The notes under the pieces were generated by a model. That model made no database searches. It was given only the letters and a program-made list of their open reading frames with translations, and was not told the DNA's origin. The translations under genes were made by a program, and so were the position numbers. Source: Humulus lupulus (taxonomy: Eukaryota; Streptophyta; Magnoliopsida; Rosales; Cannabaceae). From it: a stretch of DNA of 64,000 nucleotides. Shown in pieces: positions 1-10,496 of this stretch (the first letter of the stretch is position 1; each line of letters starts with the position of its first letter). The DNA is taken from NCBI RefSeq assembly GCF_963169125.1, contig NC_084801.1, positions 113,239,061 to 113,303,060 on the forward strand. The letters are read 5' to 3'.

Positions 1-48
1 CACTAATCAAGGCCCTTAAGCCTCATTAGCGAATTTGGGGTCGTTACA
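1..48 (-). mobile_element. Tip of a gypsy-type LTR (family X), reverse orientation
   Basis: Read on the minus strand this piece begins TGTAACGACCCCAAATTCGC and matches the start of the complete solo LTR at 8008. It is cut by the window edge. It abuts a copia RNase H frame, so it is probably one end of an element or solo LTR inserted into that copia gene. The target duplication cannot be checked because the other end lies outside the window. Confidence 0.7.
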
Positions 49-50
49 GC

Positions 51-458
51 GGATGTTTCTACCTAGGCTATCTTGTTTCATGGCATAAAAAAAAGTAGAA
101 TTCAATTTCTTTGTCTACTACTAAAGCTGAATACATTGCTGTTGGAAGTTATTGCACTCAATTGTAATGGATGAAACAGATGATGACTGATTATGGGTTT
201 TCTCTTGACACTTTGACTATTTTCTGTTATAATACCAGTGCATTTAACATTTCTAAAAATATTGTTCAACATTCATGCACTAAACACATTGACATTCGTC
301 ATCACTTTATTAGAGAGCCTGTTGAAAATAAAATTCTAGTTCTAGAATATGTTGAAACAAGTAAGCAAATTACTGATATTTTTACCAAAGCTCTTGATTC
401 GGTCTGTTTTGATTCCCTAAGGAAGTCCTTAGGAGTTTGTCCTATTAAATTTTATTAT
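51..458 (+). pseudogene. Ty1/copia RNase H C-terminus, Sirevirus-like
   Basis: One frame carries the copia RNase H hallmarks: SWH, then a K-stop-NSISLST stretch, AEYIAVGS, HIDIRHHFIRE and finally DIFTKAL, the typical end of copia pol. The TQL-stop-WMKQ segment resembles the Sirevirus version. Two in-frame stops are present, TAG at 96 where copia normally has Gln and TAA in the TQL-stop-WMK segment near 166, and the upstream part of pol has been removed by the LTR ending at 48. It is therefore dead. It belongs to the element whose 3' LTR is at 2236. Confidence 0.85.
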
Positions 459-1742
459 TTGCGAATCATGTTATTCTTGCCAAGTTTGTCTTGTTTAAAA
501 TCAATTATGTCTTGTTATTTTCCTAGAAGAAACTATCAAACTCAAAAGAAAAGCATATTAATATAGTTTCTTGTTAATCTATCTAGTGTATTTCTATTCT
601 AAATGTTTAGTCTCAGGAAAATTAATTAATTCCTCCTAGAAATATTTGATTTCATTAATCAATGTGTTATGTTCAAGTGGCCATTTAAAAAAAAATTTAA
701 AAAAATGTTTCAAGCTCCTTTGAAAGAATAGAGCTACCAACTTCATTGTGTGAAAGTCATCTCTGAGTAAGTTGGAACTATGTAATTAGCACTTATGTAG
801 AAGATACGCTACCATTGACCTAGTGTGATGTCTTCATTGGGTACAATTCACAGAAAAAGTCTTTTTTGACAAATTGGGCAATGTTCCATGCTTTCACATT
901 CACACACAAATTATTGAAACATTTTTTTATAAAAATTTAAGTAAAAAAATGCTTTAAAAGATTTTACATACTGATTGGTCTTCTTAAAATATTTGGCTAT
1001 GACTGAGTTAATTCTTTTCCTGCATAACATTAATGATAGAAGTACAATAGGTGATTAACTTGTTACTATAATATATGTTTTTTTCTTATGAGTTTGATTT
1101 TTTCATCAAGGACAAAAGCAAGAAGATTGGTTGACACACCTGATAAGTTGTTTGGAAAAATAACAAGGTTTGTTTATATATATATAAATAATAAAAAATT
1201 TGGACCGAATTTGGAGAGGATAGGTAAAATATTGGTATTTTGTTCTTGTATCAATTTTAATTCTTGAACTCCAATTTGGCTCTAAGTGTAGAAAATGTTG
1301 TGTGATTGATTGTTGTTTTTTTTTAAAATACAAGAAATTATATAAAAAATTTGAAAAATTAAAACAAAATAGAATGCAAAATAAAAAATTGTAGGTTCAA
1401 CTGGTATGATTTTTATTTGCGGTTATTTTTAAATATTTTTTGTTTCCTTTTTGGTTTTTTTAATTGGGGTGTACGAATTGTAAGGGATTTAGGAAATTAA
1501 AATAACTTTTGACTTAATTGATTGATAGTTACTTGATTTATTTGTCTTTATTGTAAATATTTGAGTTTCCCCTTCTTTGGATTTATTTTAGGTGACTACC
1601 CACTTTCTTTCTTTTTAAATCCCTAACCCACAATCACCACTTTCACTCTCACTCTCTCATTTGTTTTCTATTCTCTTGTTAACTTCTTTCTATGTTTGTG
1701 GTTTTTTGTTGGTTCCTTGAGTTTCTCAAATAAAAGGAAAAA
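459..1742 (+). other. Post-pol spacer of the Sirevirus-like element
   Basis: AT-rich DNA with no supported coding frame between the end of RNase H and the small env-like remnant. A pyrimidine-rich stretch around 1600-1690 precedes that remnant. A long spacer after pol is normal in Sireviruses. I see no promoter or RNA gene here. Confidence 0.5.
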
Positions 1743-1956
1743 ATGGCTAAGACTAAAAAATAAAAATGGAGATTCAGGTTCAGGTTCACCTTATGTAGCT
1801 CCAGCCTTTCAACCTATTCAGACAGAAGTTTCCATGATTAACACTCGGTTGGGAAAATTGGAAGAGGGCCAAGTTTCTATTCTCCAGAAACTCAGTTCTT
1901 TGCTGCGTGATCAGTGTTTTATTTTATTTCTTTTGTTTATTTTTATGTTTGGTTGA
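1743..1956 (+). pseudogene. Possible Sirevirus env-like remnant
   Basis: A short frame lies where Sireviruses keep their extra (env-like) ORF, between pol and the polypurine boxes. An ATG at 1743 opens MAKTKK and stops at once in an A-rich run. The neighbouring frame continues through a Gly/Ser stretch into a probable short helical segment around INTRLGKLEEGQVSILQKL. A one-base indel in the A run would join the two. No domain is recognised, and the assignment rests on position and helix character only. Confidence 0.3.
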
Positions 1957-2076
1957 ACTTTGTGTTTGGTTTTAGTTTTTTTCTTTGTTAAACCTTGTCT
2001 CCTTTGATAGACAAAAAGGAGAAGTAGTATTTTTTTTTTGTTTGGTTATGTGGTTACAATGTTGGGCCCTATTTTC

Positions 2077-2235
2077 AGGGGGAGTTGTGTGTTAAAATTT
2101 TTGGAAAGTTAACATGTTTGATTGTTTATGTGTTAGTGATCTTGCTTGCAGGGGGAGTATTTAAATACTCTATTGTTTTTTTCTTAAAAAAAATCAAAAA
2201 TAGTTTTTGTCTTTCAAAGTGCCAAAATGGGAGAT
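2077..2235 (+). promoter_or_regulatory. Repeated polypurine tracts before the 3' LTR
   Basis: Two AGGGGGAG boxes occur at 2077-2084 and 2150-2157, and a third purine tract (AAAATGGGAGAT) touches the LTR start at 2236. The last is the expected plus-strand primer for reverse transcription. Several conserved purine boxes upstream of the 3' LTR are a published hallmark of Sireviruses. Confidence 0.65.
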
Positions 2236-3362
2236 TGTAAAATCCATATTTGGAAATTTGAATTATGACAACAATTTTTTATTTATTTTGTTTATTTTTG
2301 GTTGACTGCATAAATTATCTTTGATTTTATTGCTTTTAAATTATGATAATTCTTATTTATTGGTTATTGTATTTTTGGTAAGTTTATACAAATAAAGTCT
2401 TCTTATTTTCATATCTTGTTAGACTTTATTTTCTTTCCAAATTTATCTAATTGATTCTCTATTTTATAGTTAACCAAATATATCTTTAGACAACTCACAA
2501 TCACCAGTGAATGGGTAACTTCTCGCAATTGGTCAAAGAGAGAATCTGACCATGATCAAGTCCAGATTCGAGCCATTTTGCAGCTACAGAATCTCTGTTT
2601 GCTCCCACAATTTCAGCTGCATTAATTGTGAATGAAAGTTTATTTTTGGAAACTTTCATTGTGTGTGTTGTGCGTCTAGAATTGTGTAAAGCTTACTTTG
2701 GGCAAATATTTTGTGTATAAATACGAACCAAAGCATCAACCCTAGGTTACCTCTTCATCGCCTTCATTTCTTATACTTTTAGAAGAGTGTCTTTCTTTTG
2801 CAAAATGATATTTATTCTGCTATTCTTTGGGTATTTTGTGTGTCTTTGTAATTGCTTATGTTAAGCAAAATCTCAAAGAGAAGAACGTGAAGAACGACCT
2901 TCAAGAGAAGGTTCATCGAAGTCTTACATCGGGAGGAAGAAAGCATTCATCAAGAAATTTGAAGGGAGTTCAAATCTTGGTGTCTTAAGGAGATTCATTC
3001 AGCAAAGAGAGAGTACATCCAGCTTGCGGCAAAACCATTAGAGGGTGTCTAAGTTTTGTTTAAGTCAATTACTTTGTACTTGTGAAAATTGACTAATGAA
3101 TATTATCTCTAGGCGTGGCCCCGTGGACTAGTAATATCCGAAAGGATATTGACACAACGTAAAAAAAACTCTGTGTGTCATTTTATTATTCAGTTAATTC
3201 TATTTTTATCACACTTGTTTGATATTATGTAATGATAGAAACTTGATCTGTAGCTATGGAATACTGGTTTGTTGTACCAACTTGTTTGTTCTGCTTTTAA
3301 TTAAATTAGTTAATTAAATAAAAAATTGGTAATCATAAATTACGGAATTTCATTTCCCAACA
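2236..3362 (+). mobile_element. 3' LTR of the Sirevirus-like copia element
   Basis: The LTR starts TGTAAAATCC directly after a polypurine tract and ends CCCAACA, giving the usual TGT...ACA ends and a length of 1127 bp. A TATA box (TATAAATA) lies at 2716-2723. The following bases (TTTAT at 3363-3367) should be one copy of the target duplication, but the 5' LTR is outside the window. The flanking DNA to the right is a gypsy gag region, so the copia element inserted into it. Confidence 0.8.
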
Positions 3363-3567
3363 TTTATAAAACTCTTCATTATCTTTTTGAAAAAACTTGA
3401 TGATTTCTCTCCTTAGACTATCAGTTTTAGATATAGGAAAAAATTTCATCTAGAATTTATTATAAAGTTGATCCCATGTGGTTATAGACCTCATGGAAAG
3501 GGAATTTATCCAAGCTTTTGATTTGTCTTTTAATGAAAAAGTGAATAATCATAGTTTGACTGACTCA

Positions 3568-3798
3568 TCAGAATGTTGAGCAAATTTCTAAGAAATCTTT
3601 GACATGCATGTAAGGATCCTCTATATCTAACCCATAAAAAGATGGCAACAATTGAATGATTGATGGTCTAAGCTCAAAATGGGTAGTAGAGAAAAAAAAT
3701 ACATGAAGGAGCATTAGATGAAATAGGTGCAAAATATTCAAGTAATGTCTTTTCATGCACAACATTTTCATCAACTGAATTTCTATTAATATTATCAA
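3568..3798 (-). pseudogene. Ty3/gypsy gag fragment (N-terminal part)
   Basis: The peptide contains FELRPSIIQLLPSFYGLDIE followed by DPYMHVKDFLEICSTF. This is the well known opening of the plant retrotransposon gag domain (LPxFYGL, EDPY, F.E.CSTF). The frame closes soon after at a stop, and the upstream sequence is out of frame. The lineage (Athila or Tat type) is not certain; the tRNA-Asp-type primer site favours a non-chromovirus gypsy element. Confidence 0.65.
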
Positions 3799-4712
3799 TT
3801 GGTTCCATGATGCTCAAACTTTAATTAACACTTTCAATTTCAAATAAAGATAAATGTCTCCTTACTAATCGATTTTTAGAATTATGTTCCCAATGATGCA
3901 TACAATTTTCACAAATAAGACAACAAAGGTAATCTCATGCAAACAATTTTATGATGTGGAAGATCAGTAAAACCGCAACCACAAAGCATACTTAGAATTT
4001 TTAGAGATTTCACAACAATATAATTTTTATGGTTTACTTGTCACCAGACCTATTCAACTAAACTTACTTGCACGCTGCTTACAACTCCTCGATGTTAATT
4101 AGCAAAGGTGGATTGAGAATTTTGTTCAAATTTCCTTTAAGCAAAATTTCTTATGGTGAAATGACAAGATTTAGGTTTATTTTTTTCAAGTATTTTTTCA
4201 CAATTACACAAATAATACAATACGATAAATAAAATAAGATGAAATACATAATGTTAACTAAAATTTAACAAGAGTTGGGAGGCATAGCATGCCATCAACC
4301 ATAACAAAAATAAAGGCAAAATTAGGAGTCAAAATTTCTATCAACTAGTAGAAAATGTAAAAAAAACTAGGAGGTACAAATGCCATCAACTAAAGAATAG
4401 AGTTGGGAGACATAGAATGCCATAAAGGCAAAAATTGCCATCAACTAGTAAATATAAGGTAAAAAACAAAATAAATAAAGAAAATTACAACAAAAGTTAG
4501 GAGGCACAAGTGTCCTCAACTAAAAAAATAATAATAGAAAACATAAGTATAAATAGATACATATATAAGTAAAAAAAAATTATGGTTGGTAGAACCGTCC
4601 CAATATTTTTTTTCTTTTTATATTTTTGTAGTTTTTTAAAGTGCAAAAATTAAAATAACTAGTACAAGAATTTACTAACCTTGAGAAAATGTTCGTTTCT
4701 TTTCTTTCAATT

Positions 4713-4729
4713 CCCCAACAACGACGCCA
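4713..4729 (-). promoter_or_regulatory. Primer binding site, tRNA-Asp type (degenerate)
   Basis: On the minus strand it reads TGGCGTCGTTGTTGGGG. The standard plant tRNA-Asp primer site is TGGCGCCGTTGCCGGGG, so three C-to-T changes explain all differences. It lies six bases from the LTR end, as expected, and fixes the element's orientation. Confidence 0.75.
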
Positions 4730-4735
4730 TAAATT

Positions 4736-6551
4736 TGATGGACCCATGAGTGGGTACATTTTAAATATATATAACTCGCAAGCGCACGAATCATATATGG
4801 AGCATAGTGTTCGTATAAGCTCGAGGTTGAACCCAAAGTAATTGACTAAAATAAAAAAGAAACTATTTTAAACAAAATTAAATAAATTCTAACCTAGCTC
4901 CAAAGATTGATAAGATTTAATGTCAAGAAATTAAAATAAAAGCTCGAAAATAAAGATATCTAAGACAAGAAAATAAAAAAATTATAATTTGTAAACAAGT
5001 TGTAAAAGAAAGATTATTATCGTATTAGAATCCACAAAATTTAAGTTTAATAATACTTATAAGTATATTGATTCCAAGTTTTATTGATAGTAGAAATCAA
5101 TCAAACTATCACTTTTTTTCAAATTAGATTTTTTATTTAAGCACAAGTTATTATCGAAATATAGGATTTATTTTCAAATCATAATTTCAAAGTATTTAGT
5201 ATGAATCAATCTAATGAAACAACAAAGAAATCAAAGAACATTACTTATAAGGAAAAACATAATATTTTTTTCTAAGCTTGGACGTGCTCAAGTTAATGAC
5301 AACTTAATCAAAGAATATTATGATTTTGTACAAATGAAGAACAAAGTGTAAATATGTCCCAACAATAAAAAATACAAGATATTAAAGATGAAATTAGATA
5401 TTTGAAGAAGAAAATCCATAGACTTTATTGCACAAAATGGGAAATTAACATACAAAATAAGCATTATTTAGTTACATATTGTTTCGTAATCACCTTAATA
5501 ATCTTAAAAAGATTAGAAACTCATAACTAGAGTTGAAATTGCAATACAAAAGAGATACATACTTGAAAATGCTCTTGTAAAATACTAAAATGGAGAAGAG
5601 AATTGTAGAGAGAAAGTGTAGAAAATATTATATTAACCCAAAAATTAAGCACCCCAAAAATGGTCTTGAAACTACCTATTTATAGCCAAATGTAAGTATT
5701 AAAATAATTAATTAAGATAAATTAAATTTTCAATGAATAATAATATGGCAAGTAGAGGTAAATTTTAGGGTGTAATGATGTATTTTGTGGTAAAATATGA
5801 AGAAAAGTGGGTAAAAAAATGGCATTTGTGGGACAAGGAGACATTTGTGAGCTCAAGAAGAGAAGACAAGATTGTTTGGGTGAAGGTGGCTGGGTCGTGG
5901 GGTGCAGATGGCTGGGTTGAAGGCTGAAGGCAGCCGAAGGCTGGAGAGGGCAGGCGGGCCTGGGTCGTGTTGCAGGGAGGTGGGCTTGGGAGATGGGAGC
6001 AATTGGAGGCGGACTAGGATGAAGGCTGGAGGGCAGGCTGGGCCTAGAGAGGGCATGCAGACTCAGGCAGAAATGGGCCTCTCCTTTTGAAAATATCATA
6101 AATCCTTTGGGCTTTTGATTTTCAAAAAGTGCCAATTTCCCAATTCACTTTTCAGCTTTGATTCTTTTCGTTTATCTTCTTTTCAAAGTAGCAAAATGCA
6201 ACCTAATTCAGGCAAAAATAAATCAAATTAAATTTAACTAAATATTTTCAATTGTAAAATTTATTCCATTAATTTGTTGAAAATATTAATTAAGACTCAA
6301 TTTAATTTGATATTTAAGATCAATAAATGTGCATTTTTTACCACTAATCACACAACACTAATTGAAATAATTAAACTACAACATATTACAATAAAATAAC
6401 TATAAAAACATACCAAACTCTATAAAATTAAAATAAACCTAATAAATGTAAAACAACTTAAGAACTTAATAAATTACTTAAAAATCTTAAGAACTAAGCA
6501 ACAATTAGCATATAAAGTGTGATAAAATAACTCTATTTTGTAGAGTTATCA
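4736..6551 (-). mobile_element. 5' LTR of the minus-strand gypsy element, 1.8 kb
   Basis: On the minus strand the LTR starts TGATAACTCTACAAAATAG, a familiar plant gypsy LTR beginning, and ends CCATCA just before the primer site. A GC-rich block at about 5870-6065 stands out against the AT-rich remainder. Open frames on both strands of that block are low complexity and do not look like a gene. The partner LTR is outside the window. Confidence 0.7.
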
Positions 6552-6580
6552 CTTATCTACTTGGTCAATGCCTTGGATAA
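6552..6580. other. 29-bp remnant between two LTRs
   Basis: A short piece separates the gypsy LTR at 4736-6551 from the copia LTR starting at 6581. Its last five bases (GATAA) would be the left copy of the copia array's target duplication. The right copy is not in the window. Confidence 0.4.
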
Positions 6581-8007
6581 TGTTGGTATTAAAAGAGCAA
6601 ATCAAAGATACGCACTGGTGAATGGGTCCTTTCTAAAAATTATTAAAAACAACCAAGATTATATATATATATATTAAATCACATACAATCAGATTAGAGA
6701 TTACCTCTCGTAGCCTATCAAGTGTCCTCGAATCTTTTTGTATAAAATCAACGATCTTCCTATGCATGTTCTGAAATCTCACATCTTAATCTTCTAGACC
6801 AATCATTAAACACACAAGGACGTGTGTGGGCACGTAGGATTGACAATGTTGATTTATGACTCTTTAGATGTACTCAACACATGAAATCTAGAGATGTTTG
6901 ATTGAGAGAAGATGAATTGAACAGTTTTTAGGTTTAGGAAATCTATCGCTTCTGTCTCAAAGAGAGAGTCTATTTTTTAATCACATAAAAAATCATATTC
7001 TTTTATTTTTTAAGTATCGATCTATCAGTTTTTATAAAGATAATTAATCTAATTAATTAATCTTTAATCTATTATAAATAGAATTCAAATTAAAACTTAT
7101 CTATTATAATTATTTAATTATGTAATTTTATAACATTTAAAAAGGAATAATTAAATAACTGAATAAACTAATAATTTGAAATTCAAAATTCAAATTTCAG
7201 GAATTGGGGAATCCCTTTGTGTGGTGCCACACTCACTACACGCTGAGTGTGCCGCCCCACCTATTAGAGTTTTCTCTAATTTTCTCATTTTTTTTGTTTA
7301 ATCAACTTTTAAGACAATATATTTATCTCGACATAAATATTAGTTAATTCAAAATTAACTTCATCTTAAAGTATCAGTTTTAAATAAAAAAAAATATCAT
7401 ATTCTAATTTATTATTCTATCTCTATATATTAATCAAAACAAGAATAATATTAATTTTATCCTATAGTTTTTCAAAATAAAAACTATACAGTTAAATAAT
7501 TAATTAATTCAAAATTAATCAATTTCCCATAACTATCATACAATATTATCTTGCCCTGGAAAATCAATTCCTTTGCAATTAAGTCATTATCTCTAAAAAT
7601 CTTTCTTTTGACATCCTTACCATTCACAGTGTAGGACAGAGGTGATCTGGGGACCATGGACCTATAATACGAAACTCCAATAAACCATATTTTTAATCAA
7701 ACTCTTTAATCCAATAATCTTATTTGTTAATTCCATGATTACTCCACTATAAATATAGAATAACATTCTAAGTATTTATAGAATTATATTTACAGATTTT
7801 ACTCTTGTAGTCCATTGATTTAATCAATAAATGCAGTTTTGTCCTCCATTTATTGGTTCGTTAACTAGAGTTGGTCAAAATTACCATTTTACCCTTCTAA
7901 TTACCTCTTTATCCTTGAGTATCATTAATTCACTAGCAAATAATTAATCTATAATCAAATTATAGATTTGAGCTCAACAACTATTTACTTCCAGAATTAA
8001 CCCTTAA
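6581..8007 (-). mobile_element. LTR-A of the copia array, first segment
   Basis: Begins TGTTGGTATTAAAAGAGC on the plus strand, which is the 3' end (..AATACCAACA) of the element's 3' LTR. It is collinear with LTR-B from 43814 and LTR-C from 56391. It stops at the CTTAA target site of the solo LTR at 8008. Confidence 0.85.
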
Positions 8008-9641
8008 TGTAACGACCCAAAATTGCTAATAGAGCTTAGGGACTTAATTAGCGTGCCAGGATGGCATAATTGGTTATATGTATGTTTAATTGGTTAAATG
8101 TGTGATTACGTGGTATGCATGATTAATATGATTATTTGAATATATTATATGCATGTTTATGAGTATTAGGTATGCATGTGGGCCCTTTATAGCTTATAAG
8201 GGCATAATTTTAATTTTGGCTTGTTGAGGGCATAAATGTGCTTTTATGTCATATACAGTTGAGACCACATTATTATGTGGATATATTTGCAGAACATGGC
8301 TTAAGGCGATCCTAGTGAGCAGATTAGCGAAATAGTCACAACGAGGTTTAATACCCGGCTCAGGGTGAGCCTAGGCGTATTTGGGAACTTGGAGAATATT
8401 TTGGGGTTTATTGAGTAATGAGAAAGTATTTGGTAATTAGTTAGATGTGAGGTTAATTGGTTCAATGCAGGAACAATTGAGGAATAGCGGAAACTGGGGG
8501 AAAAAGACTAATTTACCCTTAGAGCAAATTAAATGGGTAAGTAAATTCAAAGGGACATTTTAGTCATTGTTTGCTCAAGATTTAGATCAGCTAAGGCCCT
8601 AGAAGTAGACAGAACCCACTAGACACAAAAGGAAGTCTCAAATACTCTCTCTCCCTTTCCTTCTATACGATTTCTTCCTCTCTCTTTTATGTTTGAAGAA
8701 GACTTGAGGAGCTAAAGCTTTGAAGCAGGGAAATTAGCCGGGAAAAACTTGGGAATTTAGGCTCAAAGATTGAAGATTTAAAGCTGAGGGATTAACCTAC
8801 AATATGAGGGTTATCGCTAAGGCTTAAGAATAAGGTTTGTGCTTGGGACCGTTCTGTATTCTTCGCTCAGGATTTGAGGTAAGAAAACTGCACCCTTGTG
8901 TGGTTGTGAACGGGACTGAGGTTCCCAATTATTGAATGCTTGTACTGTGTGCTTGTAAGATTGGTGTAATTTATGAGAATGAATGACCTAAGAGAGTTGG
9001 GGCTGACGGTAAGCATACTGAACACAGCCCGGCCTAAGCGAGCAGGGGCCAGCAAGATCAACAGGGGGTTTGGCCTAAGTGTGCCAACCCTAAATATTTG
9101 TGAACTTGAGATTATGTGTTTATCATTGATTACTTGAATATTTGTACTTTGTTTTATGGTTGAATTGAATGAGTTAAGCTTGATCAAATACCATTATTGC
9201 TACATGTGTCTGCTATTTCTTTTGGTTTTCTTGCTGAGCCTTGGCTCACGGGTGCTACATGGTGCAGGTAAAGGTAAAGGGAAGCTGGACCAGCCATGAG
9301 TTGGAGAGCTCTGGGGGTGAGGTGTACATTTCTAGCTGCTCTTCCGCCATGGTCAAGGGATAGTACAGGGACAGAGCCTTAAAATTTGTATTTTTCCAGT
9401 AGAGTGGCTTTTGGTTGTATAAAACTTTTGAGAGTTGAAAATTATCACTTATACCCTTTTTTTGGGATCCAATGTATTAAACATCCGTTTTAATTAAAAT
9501 TAACCATTTATGTTCAAAATATTTTAACCTTAACCCGATGGTTGACCTTAGGATCACATTTTTATTCAAATGACTTGATTAGGAAGTCTTGCACTATTTC
9601 AAATACACAGTGTAACGATCTTAGTTATCTAGGTTGTCACA
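8008..9641 (+). mobile_element. Solo LTR, gypsy family X, 1634 bp
   Basis: Starts TGTAACGACCC and ends GGTTGTCACA, flanked by the 5-bp duplication CTTAA at 8003-8007 and 9642-9646. No primer site, gag or pol follows, so it is a solo LTR left by recombination between the LTRs of a full element. The same family recurs at 1-48 and at 23844. The beginning resembles LTRs of Tekay/Del-type chromoviruses, but this lineage call is tentative. The minus-strand frame at 8867-9187 is within the LTR and is not a gene. Confidence 0.85.
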
Positions 9642-9684
9642 CTTAAGGAAACCAATATTTGATCTGTTAGGAAAGTATGGATTC
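9642..9684 (-). mobile_element. LTR-A of the copia array, second segment
   Basis: A sliver of copia LTR between the solo LTR and Tat1. It matches LTR-B around 45144-45182 (ggaaacc.., ..gttaggaaagtatggattc). It carries the right CTTAA copy of the solo LTR and ends with GATTC (9680-9684), the left target copy of Tat1. Confidence 0.85.
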
Positions 9685-10441
9685 TGTACGCCCTGATTTT
9701 CCCACGGGCTGATTAGCGAGCTGAGCTGCGGCCTAATCATGATTACCTCATGGATATCCCCAAAACTGGAGCAGCCATCATAAGATCATACCTCCTTAGC
9801 TCGAGGTAACCCAAGGGTTCGCCAAGATTGCCTAAGACTTGAGTCCGGACTCTGAAGGCCAAAGGTCGAGTTAGGTATCAAGCTCCTGGTACGAGCTTGA
9901 TATGGAGGCTATGACTCTTTGTAAAGTCAACACACGCAAGGTAAACGTGCATATATCAGACATCACGTGTCTGATATGCCCCTGACTTCTCGGAAACGCA
10001 GCAGGAACGTGCGTATTCAGACACCCACAACTGGGTTGGGCCGTGCGGCCCATTATCTCCTTACCTATTGATTTGACCACACTTATGTGTCAGATTTAGG
10101 AATTAATCATCAATGTCACAGAGTTGATACGATAGGTAAGAAGGTCACGGGATGACCTTCTTACCAACTCCTAGGTGCCTTCTCCTATAAATATGGAGAC
10201 CCTGGGAGTTGATAAGGGTTGGATTCTCCCTTGTAAGAAATACCATGTAATCGTATACCCAGAATATATCAATAATATTGACTAGTGGAGTAGAAGGATT
10301 TTAACCTTTGAACCACTTAAAAAACGTGTCTTGAGTCGCCATTTCATTTCCTAAGATCATATATCTGTTTCGGTTCAACCTAAGCACTAATCCCTTTCTC
10401 TTCTTTTCTTAATTACCTGTTGGGGAAGAACCGCGTCAACA
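9685..10441 (+). mobile_element. Tat1 5' LTR
   Basis: Runs from TGTACGCCCTG to GCGTCAACA, identical in length to the 3' LTR at 21408. A TATA box (TATAAATA) lies at 10186-10193, so transcription should start shortly after about 10215. The 69-residue minus-strand frame inside it is repeated in the 3' LTR and is only LTR sequence. Confidence 0.92.
10186..10193 (+). promoter_or_regulatory. TATA box of the Tat1 LTR
   Basis: TATAAATA about 250 bp before the end of the 5' LTR, conserved at 21909-21916 in the 3' LTR. This is the likely core promoter for the gag-pol RNA. Confidence 0.6.
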
Positions 10442-10442
10442 G

Positions 10443-10462
10443 TTTGGTGCTTTCATTGAGAT
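10443..10462 (+). promoter_or_regulatory. Primer binding site region of Tat1
   Basis: TTTGGTGCTTTCATTGAG follows the LTR end directly. The same sequence borders the 5' LTR of Tat2 on the minus strand near 42217-42235, so it is conserved in the family and sits where the tRNA primer anneals. The exact tRNA was not identified. Confidence 0.6.
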
Positions 10463-10496
10463 CAAGTTTGGTTAGTGCTGTCGCAAACATCCAACT

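Larger units (their letters stand above)
3363..4735 (-). mobile_element. Gag and leader of a minus-strand Ty3/gypsy element
   Basis: This is the internal region of the element whose 5' LTR is at 4736-6551. Reading on the minus strand the order is primer site, a leader of about 900 bp, then the start of gag. The leader holds short degenerate repeats of a 'gttgatggca...ctcccaac' type between about 4270 and 4530. The element is interrupted at 3362 by the Sirevirus LTR, so the rest of gag and pol would lie left of the window. Confidence 0.65.

Noticed and set aside
5722..6135. A 137-residue Pro/Ser-rich frame on the minus strand, with overlapping frames on both strands
   Set aside because: It lies in a GC-rich low-complexity block of a gypsy LTR, has no domain, and similar frames occur on the opposite strand. 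It is a composition artefact.
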